Shown: piece by piece, positions 19,449 through 28,942 of the stretch
Layout: every line of letters begins with the position of its first letter
How positions within the stretch are numbered: the stretch's first letter is position 1
Origin: Cyclobacteriaceae bacterium
GTDB taxonomy: Bacteria; Bacteroidota; Bacteroidia; Cytophagales; Cyclobacteriaceae
Assembly: GCA_022841475.1 (NCBI GenBank)
Contig: JALHRJ010000005.1
Span: forward strand, 87,070 to 151,069
DNA: 64,000 bases
Reading direction: 5' to 3'
Made by a program: the position numbers and the translations under genes
Notes under the pieces: model-generated
What the model saw: the letters and a program-made list of their open reading frames with translations, nothing else
What the model was told of the DNA's origin: nothing
The model's database searches: none

Positions 19449-19946
19449 ATGGATATTGCAATAGCCATACTTCTGGCTGTTGGCGCCTTTCTTGGTTATA
19501 AGCGTGGGTTTTTGATGGAATTATTTTTTTTGGTGGCCTTTGTACTGGGTGTATTGGCCGGCTTTAAATTAATGGGTTGGGGGGTAGAGTATCTCGCTCA
19601 AAAGTTCAATGCAGACACAGCGGTGCTTCCATACATTTCTTTCCTGCTCATATTCGTAATCGTACTTTTGATAGTGACATTCATTGGGGGCAGGATTAAA
19701 AAGTCCATGGATAAAACATTTCTTGGACGGGTAGATGCTGCGGCCGGAGGCCTGCTTGGAGTGCTTAAATATGCTTTTACTATAAGCATACTTTTATGGC
19801 TTGTTGATTCGTTCAAAATCCGGTTGCCTGAAAGTTGGGTAAGTGACTCCGTCCTCTATCCCATCGTTGCTCAGGTTGCGCCAACACTGGCTTCTGTTTT
19901 TGGGGATTTCTTACCATTTTTCAAAGAAACTTTCAAGCAGTTCTAA
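19449..19946 (+). CDS. CvpA family membrane protein
   Basis: Four membrane helices are visible (about residues 2-17, 22-44, 57-80 and 98-118), with the motif DIAIAILLAVGAFLGYKRGF at the start and the GRVDAAAGGLLG turn before the last helix, as in the colicin V production protein family. The role in Bacteroidota is not settled; it is tied to envelope and purine gene contexts elsewhere. The ATG at 19449 is preferred over the TTG at 19440, which lies in the yqeY stop. Confidence 0.85.
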   Translation: MDIAIAILLAVGAFLGYKRGFLMELFFLVAFVLGVLAGFKLMGWGVEYLAQKFNADTAVLPYISFLLIFVIVLLIVTFIGGRIKKSMDKTFLGRVDAAAGGLLGVLKYAFTISILLWLVDSFKIRLPESWVSDSVLYPIVAQVAPTLASVFGDFLPFFKETFKQF

Positions 19947-19988
19947 GGTTCAGTTTTTTTTAGTTACTTATCACAAAATAGGAAGACT

Positions 19989-20747
19989 ATGCCCTTGCTG
20001 GTAAAAGAAGAAGGCGGATTTAAATATGTGGATGAAGGTCAGGGGCAGATACTCATGCTTTTGCATGGTCTTTTTGGTGCCCTAAGCAATTGGGAAGCCG
20101 TTGTAAATTATTACTCTAAACAATTTCGGGTAATCATTCCTATGCTCCCGATATATGAAATGCCAATCAAAGAGGCAGGCTTGCAAGGACTTAGAGAATT
20201 TACAGAACAATTTGTTGCTATGAAGAAGCTTGATAACATGATTATCATGGGCAACTCACTGGGTGGACATGTGGGTATTCTCTACACCCTCGCCAATCCA
20301 GAAAAAGTTACCAAGCTTGTGCTTACGGGAAGTTCCGGGCTTTTTGAAAACACGATGGGTGGCTCGTATCCCCGCAGGGGTAGTTACGACTACATCCACG
20401 AACGTGTTGCCTATACGTTTTATGATCCGAAAGTAGCTTCTAAAGAATTAGTGGATGAAGTTTTTGAAACAACCCGAAGCATACCCAAGTGTATGCGCAT
20501 TGTTGCCATCGCCAAATCAGCACAGCGAAACAATTTGGCGCTTGAATTGCAAGGTATCAAGGTGCCAACCTTATTAGTGTGGGGTTTAAATGACACCATC
20601 ACCCCGCCTATGGTAGGCCATGAGTTTAACAGATTAATTCCGCACTCTGAGTTAAAGTTTATTGATAAGTGTTGTCATGCTCCCATGATGGAGCATCCCC
20701 AAAAATTCAATCAGATGGTAAGTGAATTTTTAATGAGAAAAAATTAA
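19989..20747 (+). CDS. Alpha/beta fold hydrolase
   Basis: This 252-residue cytoplasmic hydrolase has the oxyanion-hole LLHGLFG (about 25-31), the nucleophile elbow MGNSLGGHVG (Ser90), an acid in VWGLNDTITPP (about 200) and a histidine in KCCHAPMMEHP (about 231). The architecture is that of the 2-hydroxy-6-oxo-dienoate hydrolase and haloperoxidase type. Substrate unknown. Its place between cvpA and the CBS-domain gene is conserved in relatives as I recall. Confidence 0.88.
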   Translation: MPLLVKEEGGFKYVDEGQGQILMLLHGLFGALSNWEAVVNYYSKQFRVIIPMLPIYEMPIKEAGLQGLREFTEQFVAMKKLDNMIIMGNSLGGHVGILYTLANPEKVTKLVLTGSSGLFENTMGGSYPRRGSYDYIHERVAYTFYDPKVASKELVDEVFETTRSIPKCMRIVAIAKSAQRNNLALELQGIKVPTLLVWGLNDTITPPMVGHEFNRLIPHSELKFIDKCCHAPMMEHPQKFNQMVSEFLMRKN

Positions 20748-20758
20748 ACCTGAGGCGA

Positions 20759-21424
20759 ATGATAGCAGAAGAACTGATCAACCACATGATACCACCGCTT
20801 AAGATTACAGACGATGCGCACAAAGCCATTGTGTGGATGGAAGAGTTTCGGTGCCTGCATTTGCCTGTGGTTGAGGATGGACAGTTGCTTGGGTTTATTT
20901 CAGAGGAAATCATTTTGGAATCCAACGACATTGAACGTACTCTTGCTGATTTTGATTTAGTTGGTAAGCAATGCATCGTGCAGCTTGACTCTCATTTTTA
21001 TGACATATTAAAAGTAGCGGGCGACAATAAACTTCAGATTGTGGCAGTGCTGAATGAAGAGCAGAAGTATACCGGGGTAATCACCGTACAGGACATAATG
21101 ATTTCATTTGCACAGACTGCTTCCGTTCAGATGCAAGGCGGTATTTTGGTTTTGTCGATGGATTTGATTGATTATTCCTTGGCAGAAATCAGCCGCTATG
21201 TGGAAGAGAATAATGCCAAGGTGATCAGCAGTTTGATGGTGGAAGATCCGATGGATAAAGGAAAAATAAAACTCACCCTAAAGATTAACCAGGTGGAGCT
21301 TACCCGTATTGTAGCCACATTGGAAAGATTTGGATACAGAGTCATTGGCCGCTACCAGGAAACCCATAACGACACGGGTGAGAAGGATAAAATTGATATG
21401 TTACTTCGCTATCTCGACATCTAA
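20759..21424 (+). CDS. CBS domain-containing protein
   Basis: Two CBS motifs (about residues 5-60 and 72-122, the second with TGVITVQDIM) make a nucleotide-sensing module. The C-terminal half (about 135-200, with VEENNAKVISSLMVEDPMDKG) looks like an ACT-type ligand-binding domain. Such proteins often sense adenosine nucleotides. It sits directly between the hydrolase and nadK with 11-base gaps on both sides, so an operon is likely. No catalytic residues. Confidence 0.88.
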   Translation: MIAEELINHMIPPLKITDDAHKAIVWMEEFRCLHLPVVEDGQLLGFISEEIILESNDIERTLADFDLVGKQCIVQLDSHFYDILKVAGDNKLQIVAVLNEEQKYTGVITVQDIMISFAQTASVQMQGGILVLSMDLIDYSLAEISRYVEENNAKVISSLMVEDPMDKGKIKLTLKINQVELTRIVATLERFGYRVIGRYQETHNDTGEKDKIDMLLRYLDI

Positions 21425-21435
21425 CCGACCATCGC

Positions 21436-22311
21436 ATGCGCATCGGTATACATGGCAGAGACTTTCAAACAAAATCAACCCGATTTATTGAAAATGTTTT
21501 GGAACAACTTAAACAACGCAAAGCGGAGGTTTGGTTGTCATCTAAATTTGTGAAGCAAATTAAGTCGCCCCTGTTAGGGGAAATGAAGTATAAGATTTTT
21601 GAGCATGGAGATAGCCTTCGTAATTTCGATTTCTTTTTTTCTTTAGGTGGGGATGGCACCATGCTGGAGTCCGTAACTTACATTGGTAAAGCGGAAGTGC
21701 CAATCCTGGGAATCAATACCGGACGACTGGGGTTTCTTGCCATCACCAGCCGCGATGAAATTGATAGAGCTCTTGAAGCAATATTTTCAGGCAACTATAA
21801 AGTGGAGAGCCGCACCATGTTGAAATTGGTCTCTTCTTCAAAACTTTTTGAGCCGCAGAATTTTGCATTAAATGATTTTACGATCATGAAGAAGGATACG
21901 TCCTCCATGATCACTGTTCATGTTTTTGTGGATGGCGAATTGCTGAACTCATATTGGTCGGATGGAATCATTGTATCTACTCCAACAGGGTCTACCGGAT
22001 ATTCCCTGAGTTGTGGGGGCCCCTTGGTTTATCCTAAATCTGAAAGTTTTATCATAACGGCTGTTAGTCCGCACAACCTGGGCACCCGGCCCATTGTAAT
22101 TTCAGACAAATCTGAGATAACGTTTGAAATTGAAGGTCGAAGTAAGAAGTATCTGGTTTCCCTCGATTCGCGTTTTGAAACTATTGATGATACGGTGAGT
22201 TTGAAGATTAAGAAGGAGCGGTTTAATGCAAAACTGGTTCAGTTGCCCGGTCATCATTATTTTAACACCCTACGACAAAAGCTCAATTGGGGCCTCGACA
22301 TTCGCAATTAG
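21436..22311 (+). CDS. nadK: NAD kinase
   Basis: The enzyme phosphorylates NAD to NADP. Both key motifs are present: GGDGTML (71-77) for ATP and PTGSTGYSLSCGGPLV (about 182-198) with the NxxL-type LNDFTIM stretch ahead. At 291 residues it is of normal length. It closes the operon with the CBS protein and is followed after 57 bases by a promoter (-7 TAagTTTG at 22339-22346) for the DUF6089 barrels. Confidence 0.95.
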   Translation: MRIGIHGRDFQTKSTRFIENVLEQLKQRKAEVWLSSKFVKQIKSPLLGEMKYKIFEHGDSLRNFDFFFSLGGDGTMLESVTYIGKAEVPILGINTGRLGFLAITSRDEIDRALEAIFSGNYKVESRTMLKLVSSSKLFEPQNFALNDFTIMKKDTSSMITVHVFVDGELLNSYWSDGIIVSTPTGSTGYSLSCGGPLVYPKSESFIITAVSPHNLGTRPIVISDKSEITFEIEGRSKKYLVSLDSRFETIDDTVSLKIKKERFNAKLVQLPGHHYFNTLRQKLNWGLDIRN

Positions 22312-22368
22312 AATCCCTGTTTTTCTCAGGTATTTTCATAAGTTTGTAACTAGCAAAAATCTCCGTTC

Positions 22369-23439
22369 ATGAGAAAGTTATTTTTTGGTATAGTTTGTTT
22401 GTTTTTAATACTGGGTATAAGTGAAGAATCGTATGCTCAATTCAATCGTAAATCAATCAAAAAGAATAACAAACGAATTGCCAGTTATAGAGGTAAGAAG
22501 GCCGGTTTTGGTAAAAACAAAATTTACAATGCGGTTGGCTTTTCAGTTAGCGCATTAAACTATTACGGAGACATTGCCCCCAAGCCTCAGCGGGTGAGCA
22601 CCGATATTTCTTTTACACGTCCCGCCTTCGGACTTTCCTTTACGCACCGGTTTGGGCCGCGTTATTCACTTCAGGCGCAGTTTCAATATGGCACACTGAA
22701 AGGTTCTGATACAGAATCTGCGGACTTGGGAGACCAAGACAATGGGAAGTTTCGTTATCAGAGAAACTTATCGTTTAGAAACCGGATTAAGGAACTCTCT
22801 ATGGTTGCCTACTTTGATTTATTTGAAAATGATGCAACGTATATAAGCCGTGTGAAGTGGACCCCGTATGCGTATCTTGGCATTGCGGGATTTTTACATA
22901 ATCCGCAAGCCCAGGCTCCTGCATCTGGTTTAAATGGTGAACCTCTGGGCGTTGGTGCTGGTGAGTGGATTGACCTGCGCCCGTTAGGAACCGAAGGTCA
23001 GTATGCAACACTTGAGTCGACAGATGCCAACAGCGGGATCAAACCTTATAGCAAACTGCAGGTAGCAATTCCTTTTGGGATTGGTGCCCGATTCCGATTA
23101 AATGAGGTAATGGACTTGTGGGCTGATATTGGATTTCGTTACACTTTTACAGATTATCTGGATGACATAAGTCAAAATTATGTTGACCTGGGTGTATTTG
23201 ATAATAATCTGGCGCGCGCCATGTCTTATCGAAGTAATGAATTACCTGCGGGTGAACTTCCTCCGCTACAAAGTTATGTAGCCAGAAATGGACAATCTTA
23301 TTCTACTATCCCTGGCTATGGCCGTGAGTTTCCGGATAATGTACGGGGTTCTAAAAGTGACCGGGACATTTATATGGTTACCACTATTCGCCTTACCTAT
23401 ATCCTTGGGGCTACCTTTCACAAAGCTAAATTCAGATAG
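22369..23439 (+). CDS. DUF6089-family outer membrane protein (356 aa)
   Basis: A signal peptide (to SYAQ, about residue 24) is followed by a lysine-rich linker (SIKKNNKRIASYRGKKAG), then beta-strand pairs with turns and an aromatic C-terminal strand. The NAVGFSVSALNYYGDIAPK start of the barrel is typical of the family. The role is unknown; relatives are predicted outer membrane beta-barrels next to bamA. The next gene begins 3 bases after its stop codon, so they form an operon. A -7 promoter box precedes it. Confidence 0.85.
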   Translation: MRKLFFGIVCLFLILGISEESYAQFNRKSIKKNNKRIASYRGKKAGFGKNKIYNAVGFSVSALNYYGDIAPKPQRVSTDISFTRPAFGLSFTHRFGPRYSLQAQFQYGTLKGSDTESADLGDQDNGKFRYQRNLSFRNRIKELSMVAYFDLFENDATYISRVKWTPYAYLGIAGFLHNPQAQAPASGLNGEPLGVGAGEWIDLRPLGTEGQYATLESTDANSGIKPYSKLQVAIPFGIGARFRLNEVMDLWADIGFRYTFTDYLDDISQNYVDLGVFDNNLARAMSYRSNELPAGELPPLQSYVARNGQSYSTIPGYGREFPDNVRGSKSDRDIYMVTTIRLTYILGATFHKAKFR

Positions 23440-23442
23440 CTA

Positions 23443-24147
23443 ATGCACCTCTTCCGAAATTTTGGGTTAACAGCATTGCTGTTAGTAGTTTTTGGGAGTA
23501 CCCATGCACAACAAATGCTCGGTCAGCGGTCAGAGGTTGGCTTTGGTCTAGGAACATTTAATTATTCCGGAGATCTCGTTCGCTCATATAACCTTGCTTT
23601 TTCAAAACCAGCCGCTACAGTTTTTTATCGATCAAATATTAGCAGAGTGGTAAGCGCACGCACGTCCATTACCGCGGGTAAAATAGGAGCGAGCGACACC
23701 CGCAAGCCAATCGATGCCTTTGCCACGGCACGTGCGGCATCTTTCGATTTGTTTTTATTAGAGGCCGCTGCAACATTTGAGTATCATTTTTTAGACTGGC
23801 GTGATAGCAAAAGAAAACTACGCTTTACGCCTTATTTATTTGCAGGTGCCGGGTTATTTGGCATTTCAGGTGTGCAACAGAAAAACGCTGAATACAGCAA
23901 TGTTCAGATTGCGATCCCATTTGGAGGCGGAATGAAGTACGTTCTTAATCCCAAATATTATATCGCCTTCGAATTTGGGATGCGAAAAACCTTTTTCGAC
24001 TACCTCGATAATATTTCCGATGGAGATCCGGCCTTTAAGAATTATCAGTATGGCAATTTCTTCGATTACGATAACTATTTCTTTACAGGAATTACACTCA
24101 CTTATACGTTTTATGATATTCCATGCCCCAGCAGTCCATATCGCTGA
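23443..24147 (+). CDS. DUF6089-family outer membrane protein (234 aa)
   Basis: A shorter paralogue of the preceding gene. It has a signal peptide (to THAQ, about 23), the same opening strand pattern (SEVGFGLGTFNYSGDLVRS), YLFAGAGLFG and VQIAIPFGGGMKYVLN cores, and ends with an aromatic strand. It probably forms a small outer membrane barrel, possibly acting with its neighbour. It starts 3 bases after the upstream stop. Confidence 0.82.
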   Translation: MHLFRNFGLTALLLVVFGSTHAQQMLGQRSEVGFGLGTFNYSGDLVRSYNLAFSKPAATVFYRSNISRVVSARTSITAGKIGASDTRKPIDAFATARAASFDLFLLEAAATFEYHFLDWRDSKRKLRFTPYLFAGAGLFGISGVQQKNAEYSNVQIAIPFGGGMKYVLNPKYYIAFEFGMRKTFFDYLDNISDGDPAFKNYQYGNFFDYDNYFFTGITLTYTFYDIPCPSSPYR

Positions 24148-24255
24148 ATAATAACCTCATCTCACTCAACTTTATTCGTTTCTACTGCATCCTATAAGTT
24201 CCTAAGATACTTGTTCTTAGAAGCTTAAAGTGATGTATAAGTTTGAAAAAAAGGC

Positions 24256-24263
24256 TATTTTTG
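24256..24263 (+). promoter_or_regulatory. -7 promoter element (TAttTTTG) of the uppS-bamA-skp block
   Basis: A clean TAnnTTTG box sits 8 bases before the GTG start of uppS. No -33 TTG at the usual spacing was found. The leader would be very short. Confidence 0.4.
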
Positions 24264-24270
24264 CCGCCTT

Positions 24271-25014
24271 GTGGCTTCACTTAAGGAAAATATAGACTTC
24301 AATAATTTGCCTCGTCATATTGCCGTTATCATGGACGGCAACGGGCGGTGGGCAAAAGGCAAGGGTGCTGCCCGGATTTTCGGTCATCGGAATGCAATTC
24401 AGGCAGTGAAGGATGTAACCGAAGGATGTGGGGAGCTCGGTGTGAAGTATCTGACATTGTATGCATTTAGTACAGAGAATTGGGGCCGACCAAAAGAAGA
24501 AGTTGATGCGCTCATGGAATTGTTGGTGAATACGCTTAAGAAAGAAATCAATACCCTGCACGAAAATCAGGTTAAGCTCAACACGATTGGCGATGTAAGT
24601 CATTTGCCGAAAGACTGTCAAAACAATTTAGCGGAGGCAATTGAAGCAACAAAAAACAATAGTGGACTCACACTTCAACTTGCGCTTAACTATAGTGGCA
24701 GATGGGAGATCGTGGAGGCTGCAAAAAAATTAGCTGAAGAAGTAAAGAAAGGATTGATACAGCCGCAGGAAATAGATGAACATTATTTTGCTGAACATTT
24801 AAAAACTTCCGGGGTTCCGGACCCCGAGCTGTTGATTCGAACCAGTGGAGAACTAAGAGTGAGCAATTTTTTACTTTGGCAAATTGCCTACACAGAAATA
24901 TTCATAACACCTACACTGTGGCCAGACTTTCGAAAGGAGAATTTGTATGAGGCCATTTGTGCATATCAAAAGAGAGAACGAAGATTTGGAAAAGTGCTGA
25001 ACCCAACTGCTTAA
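24271..25014 (+). CDS. uppS: Isoprenyl transferase (undecaprenyl diphosphate synthase)
   Basis: UppS makes the C55 lipid carrier for peptidoglycan and LPS. It has the catalytic VIMDGNGRWAKGKG (Asp22), the FGHR and STENWGRP segments, and the C-terminal IRTSGELRVSNFLLWQIAYTE. The start is a GTG at 24271; no ATG is available before the catalytic motif. The 247-residue length is typical. bamA follows after 6 bases. Confidence 0.95.
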   Translation: MASLKENIDFNNLPRHIAVIMDGNGRWAKGKGAARIFGHRNAIQAVKDVTEGCGELGVKYLTLYAFSTENWGRPKEEVDALMELLVNTLKKEINTLHENQVKLNTIGDVSHLPKDCQNNLAEAIEATKNNSGLTLQLALNYSGRWEIVEAAKKLAEEVKKGLIQPQEIDEHYFAEHLKTSGVPDPELLIRTSGELRVSNFLLWQIAYTEIFITPTLWPDFRKENLYEAICAYQKRERRFGKVLNPTA

Positions 25015-25020
25015 TATTTA

Positions 25021-27729
25021 ATGAAGAGGATTTTATTTTTTACGGGACTCCTGATTTTTTGGGTAAGTCTAGAGGCGGTGGCTCAGTTTAGATCCAATCG
25101 GGGTCAAACGCAAACTTCTGCGAATGAGACTACCCTTAACTATGCCGCTCCGCAAGAATACACCATTGCGGGAATTGAAGTTACCGGGCTAAACGTACTG
25201 GACAAAAATGCCATGATCTCTCTCACTGGCCTGAAGATAGGAGACAAAATAAAAATTCCAGGCGATGGAATTTCAGGAGCAATTCGAAAACTCTGGAAAC
25301 ACGGGCTCGTTGGCGATGTAACCATATCCGTTCAAAAGATAGAAGGCACCAATGTTTATCTTTCTGTTATCTTAACAGAGCGCCCACGACTCAATGATTT
25401 TTATTTTGTTGGCATCAATAAGTCTAAGCAATCAGCACTGAAAGAGGATTTGAAACTGATAAAGGGAAAAATTGTAAATGATGCCACCATTCGCAATGCT
25501 GAACTTTCTGTTAAGAAACACTTTGTGAAAAAAGGATTTCTGAATACAGTTGTTAAAGTTATACCTGAAGCAGACACATTGAATCGTGGCGGAGTACGCC
25601 TCAAGATCGATGTAAATCTGAAAGCAAAAGTAAAAATCAATGCTGTTTATATTGAAGGCAATGATGCAATTGCGGATGCTCGTTTAAAATCAAAATTGAA
25701 GAAAACACATGAACATCCACGGTTAACTATTCACCGTGCGATTCTCAGCGAGCTGCTAATGTTTAAGCCTGGCAAAATCAAGCCAGCATTGGATTCAAGT
25801 CGTAAACTTACCACGCTCGATATCAAAGAGTTTATAAACCGGAATGTGAAGCTAAATATTTTTGCAGGATCAAAATTTATCCGGTCAGAATTTGAAGAAG
25901 ATAAAGCAAAGCTGATTCAATACTACAACACGCAAGGATATCGGGACGCACAAATATTGGCGGATACGATTATCAATTATGATAAGGCCAATATTGATGT
26001 CAAAATTCAAGTGTATGAAGGCCGTAAGTATTACTTCCGCAACATAACCTGGGTTGGTAATTATAAATACAGCACAAACGTCCTTAACAAGGTTCTCGAT
26101 ATCAATAAGGGGGATGTGTATAATCAGGAGATGATTGATAAGAAAACAACGTTTAACCCCAAAGGAGCAGATATCAGTGGGCTTTATATGGACGATGGGT
26201 ACTTATTTTTTCAGGTTGTTCCCGTTGAAGTGGCAGTGGCTGGAGACTCAATTGATGTTGAGATGAGAATACGCGAAGGAGACCAGGCAACGATTGATGA
26301 AGTAATCATTAGCGGAAATGAACGAACCAATGATCATGTGATCCGCAGAGAGCTTAGTACCATTCCCGGGCAAAAGTTCAGACGATCGGACTTAATTCGA
26401 ACGCAACAACAACTTTCTCAAATGGGTTATTTCAATCCACAGAAAATTGATCAGGACATCAGACCCAACATGGCTGATGGCACAGTGGATATAGAATGGA
26501 AAGTGGAAGAACAATCCAATGACCAGATTGAATTATCAGGCGGTTGGGGAGGTTTTTATGGGTTTGTCGGAACCGTAGGATTATCATTCAATAACTTTTC
26601 ATTACGAAACGTACCGCACTTTGATAAATGGAAACCCTTGCCTGTTGGTGACGGTCAGCGACTTTCCTTGCGTGCGCAGGCTAATGGAAGATCTTTTCAG
26701 AGTTATAGCTTATCGTTTACGGAACCCTGGCTTGGTGGAAGGAAACCAAATTCATTTACAGTGAGCTTAAACCATTCCGTTTCGCGCTTGGCCAACAATC
26801 GTTTTGAATTTACCGATGCCTCCTCGTTAAAGCAGAGTGGCATCACCGTTGGATTTGGAAAGAGATTGGAGTGGCCGGACAACTATTTTTCACTGACTTC
26901 ATCACTTTCGTTTTTGGTGTATAACTACAACAACTATTTTGGTTCATCTACCTTGCCGCCTGTGGGCCAGACAAACGAAATTATGTCAACCACAACTCTT
27001 TCGCGCAATAGTATTGACAACCCGATGTATCCGACTTCAGGGTCTACAATTTCCTTAGCACTTAGTCTTACACCTCCCTATTCACTGTGGCGAGATCCTT
27101 CGTATTACGAAAACATAAATACACAATACCGGTGGACGGAATTGCAAAAGTGGATGCTGGATGCAAAGTTTTATCTGAAGTTGATAGGAAGCCAAAAGCC
27201 AGATGGAAGAAGTTTGGTATTGGAAACAAAAGCCCATTTTGGATTTATAGGAGCGTATAACAAAGAACTAGGTGTAGGACCCTTCCAGCGGTTTCTAGTG
27301 GGAGGTGATGGATTAGCAGGTGGTTTTAACTCCTTTGTGTTAGGTCAGGACATAGTAGGATTGCGCGGCTATCCGAATAATTCTGTTACTCCACCCTTGT
27401 ATTCCCAGCGTGGCCAACAACGATTAGATCAAATAGAGGGTGGAATCGTATATAATAAATTCGGATTGGAGTTGCGCTACCCGGTAGTGACCGGCCAAGC
27501 GGCCACTGTTTATGGCTTTTTATTTACTGAGGCCGGAAATAACTGGAACAATTACCAGGATTTTAATCCGTTTAATCTTTATAAATCTGCCGGTGTGGGA
27601 GCAAGAATATTTATGCCAGCGTTTGGTCTTATAGGTCTTAATTGGGCCTACGGTTTTGACCGGTTACCGGGATCTCAGGATATAAGTGGCTCGCAGTTTC
27701 ACTTCACCATTGGCCAGCAACTAAGATAA
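25021..27729 (+). CDS. bamA: Outer membrane protein assembly factor BamA
   Basis: BamA folds and inserts barrel proteins in the outer membrane. A signal peptide (to AVAQ, about 22) is followed by repeated POTRA domains (for example from YTIAGIEVTGLNVLDKN, later VYIEGNDAIAD and ATIDEVIISGNERTND) to about residue 500, then a 16-strand barrel with VGLRGYPNNS as the loop-6 VRG-type motif and an aromatic C-terminus (FHFTIGQQL). The 902-residue length is slightly long for the family. It is directly followed by two Skp/OmpH chaperone genes. Confidence 0.95.
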   Translation: MKRILFFTGLLIFWVSLEAVAQFRSNRGQTQTSANETTLNYAAPQEYTIAGIEVTGLNVLDKNAMISLTGLKIGDKIKIPGDGISGAIRKLWKHGLVGDVTISVQKIEGTNVYLSVILTERPRLNDFYFVGINKSKQSALKEDLKLIKGKIVNDATIRNAELSVKKHFVKKGFLNTVVKVIPEADTLNRGGVRLKIDVNLKAKVKINAVYIEGNDAIADARLKSKLKKTHEHPRLTIHRAILSELLMFKPGKIKPALDSSRKLTTLDIKEFINRNVKLNIFAGSKFIRSEFEEDKAKLIQYYNTQGYRDAQILADTIINYDKANIDVKIQVYEGRKYYFRNITWVGNYKYSTNVLNKVLDINKGDVYNQEMIDKKTTFNPKGADISGLYMDDGYLFFQVVPVEVAVAGDSIDVEMRIREGDQATIDEVIISGNERTNDHVIRRELSTIPGQKFRRSDLIRTQQQLSQMGYFNPQKIDQDIRPNMADGTVDIEWKVEEQSNDQIELSGGWGGFYGFVGTVGLSFNNFSLRNVPHFDKWKPLPVGDGQRLSLRAQANGRSFQSYSLSFTEPWLGGRKPNSFTVSLNHSVSRLANNRFEFTDASSLKQSGITVGFGKRLEWPDNYFSLTSSLSFLVYNYNNYFGSSTLPPVGQTNEIMSTTTLSRNSIDNPMYPTSGSTISLALSLTPPYSLWRDPSYYENINTQYRWTELQKWMLDAKFYLKLIGSQKPDGRSLVLETKAHFGFIGAYNKELGVGPFQRFLVGGDGLAGGFNSFVLGQDIVGLRGYPNNSVTPPLYSQRGQQRLDQIEGGIVYNKFGLELRYPVVTGQAATVYGFLFTEAGNNWNNYQDFNPFNLYKSAGVGARIFMPAFGLIGLNWAYGFDRLPGSQDISGSQFHFTIGQQLR

Positions 27730-27731
27730 GA

Positions 27732-28265
27732 ATGCGGTTTTCCATCCTTCTAGCCTGTTTTTTGTTTTTCGGCCTGAATTTTGTCTCAGCTCAGAAGTTC
27801 GGATATTTCGACTCAGAGTTTGTGCTGAGCAAAATGCCCGAATATAGTAAGGCGCAAGGCGAAATAGATCAACTTTCATCAGCGTGGGAAAAGGAGATTG
27901 GAGACATGCAAAAAAAGGTTGAAGAGCTATATAGAATTTATCAGGCAGAACAGGTGTTACTTACGGAAGAAATGAAGCAAGAACGACAGGATGAGATAAA
28001 TAAGAAGGAAACTGAATTGAAAGACTATCAGAAAAAGGTTTTTGGTTTTGGAGGGCTGTTTTTTTTGAAAAAACAAGAATTGATTAAACCTTTGCAGGAT
28101 AAAGTCTTTGATGCAGTAGAGAAAGTTTGCAAAGCCAATAGACTTGCAATTTTGTTCGATAAGTCTGGGGAATTAGTAATGGTGTACACGGACCCCCGTC
28201 ACGATTATACCGATTTTGTATTAGAAGAATTAGGATTAGGAGATCCCAACGATAAAGTCAAATAA
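27732..28265 (+). CDS. OmpH/Skp family periplasmic chaperone (first copy)
   Basis: After a signal peptide (to VSAQ, about 20) the protein has the family start KFGYFDSEFVLSKMPEY, then a long charged coiled coil (about 38-115) and a C-terminal beta region. Skp-like proteins escort unfolded outer membrane proteins to BamA; here the gene begins 2 bases after bamA. A phenylalanine/glycine break in the coiled coil (FGFGGLFFLKKQ, about residue 100-112) distinguishes it from the second copy. Confidence 0.92.
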   Translation: MRFSILLACFLFFGLNFVSAQKFGYFDSEFVLSKMPEYSKAQGEIDQLSSAWEKEIGDMQKKVEELYRIYQAEQVLLTEEMKQERQDEINKKETELKDYQKKVFGFGGLFFLKKQELIKPLQDKVFDAVEKVCKANRLAILFDKSGELVMVYTDPRHDYTDFVLEELGLGDPNDKVK

Positions 28266-28276
28266 ATAAACTAAAA

Positions 28277-28819
28277 ATGAGAACACTTTTTTTACTTCTG
28301 TTTTGTGTTGTGGCAGTAAGTGCCCAAGCCCAGGAAACGCAAAAAATCGGCTTTGCCGATTGGAACTATATTTTTAATCAACTGCCCGAATTCAAGCAAA
28401 TTGAAAACGAACTGAAGACCCACGGAACTCAATTGGAGAATCAGTTAAAAGCAAAGGGTCAGGAATTAGAGAATAAGTATAAGGCATACCAGGCTATGCC
28501 CGCTACTACACCCGATGCAATTCGCGCTGATAAAGAAAGGGAGTTGCAAGGCATGCAAGAAAGCATTCAGAAATTTCAACAAGATGCTGAAGTTTCTTTA
28601 CGCAATAAGCAAACAGCATTGATGGATCCAGTATTCAAGAAAGTAGGTAAGGCGATTGAAGATGTGGCAAAAGAAAACTCTTACACTTTCATTATCAATC
28701 CGCAATCCATGAGCAATGGCGAAGATATTTTGCTTTACTCCGATGAGAAGTACAATATTTCTAACTTGGTTTTGACCAAACTAGGTGTAACGCCAAAGCC
28801 TCCAACGGCAAATAAGTAA
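28277..28819 (+). CDS. OmpH/Skp family periplasmic chaperone (second copy)
   Basis: The signal peptide ends near AQAQ (about 19). QKIGFADWNYIFNQLPEF opens the fold, followed by a helical coiled coil (about 40-115) and a short beta end (SYTFIINPQ). It lies 11 bases after its paralogue and is the last gene of the bamA block. Two adjacent Skp paralogues are usual in Bacteroidota and may serve different clients. Confidence 0.92.
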   Translation: MRTLFLLLFCVVAVSAQAQETQKIGFADWNYIFNQLPEFKQIENELKTHGTQLENQLKAKGQELENKYKAYQAMPATTPDAIRADKERELQGMQESIQKFQQDAEVSLRNKQTALMDPVFKKVGKAIEDVAKENSYTFIINPQSMSNGEDILLYSDEKYNISNLVLTKLGVTPKPPTANK

Positions 28820-28870
28820 ACAGAATTTAATATCTAAAGAGGCTGATTCAAAAGTCAATTAAAATTGAAA

Positions 28871-28941
28871 TGTCATTCCAGCCCTGCCTGCTCCGCCAAA
28901 TGGCGGATTCGGCATAGGCAGGCTTTGAGCCGGAATCTCAT
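28871..28941. repeat. REP-like inverted repeat element between convergent genes
   Basis: The stretch starts tgtcattcc and ends ggaatctca. It folds into a long hairpin: an inner perfect stem tccgcca with tggcgga (around 28892-28907), flanked by ctgcct with aggcag and an outer attcc with ggaat. It differs in GC content and complexity from the flanks and resembles mobile palindromic repeats (REP/RAYT-type) seen scattered in genomes. It lies between the second skp stop and the 5-oxoprolinase stop and could also end transcription from both sides. Confidence 0.6.
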
Positions 28942-28942
28942 T

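Noticed and set aside
24202..24220. Short hairpin ctaaga/tcttag before uppS as a terminator
   Set aside because: It is only six base pairs and A/T-rich, so chance is likely.
28871..28941. CRISPR repeat
   Set aside because: There is only a single palindromic unit with no spacer-repeat periodicity; no cas gene is near.
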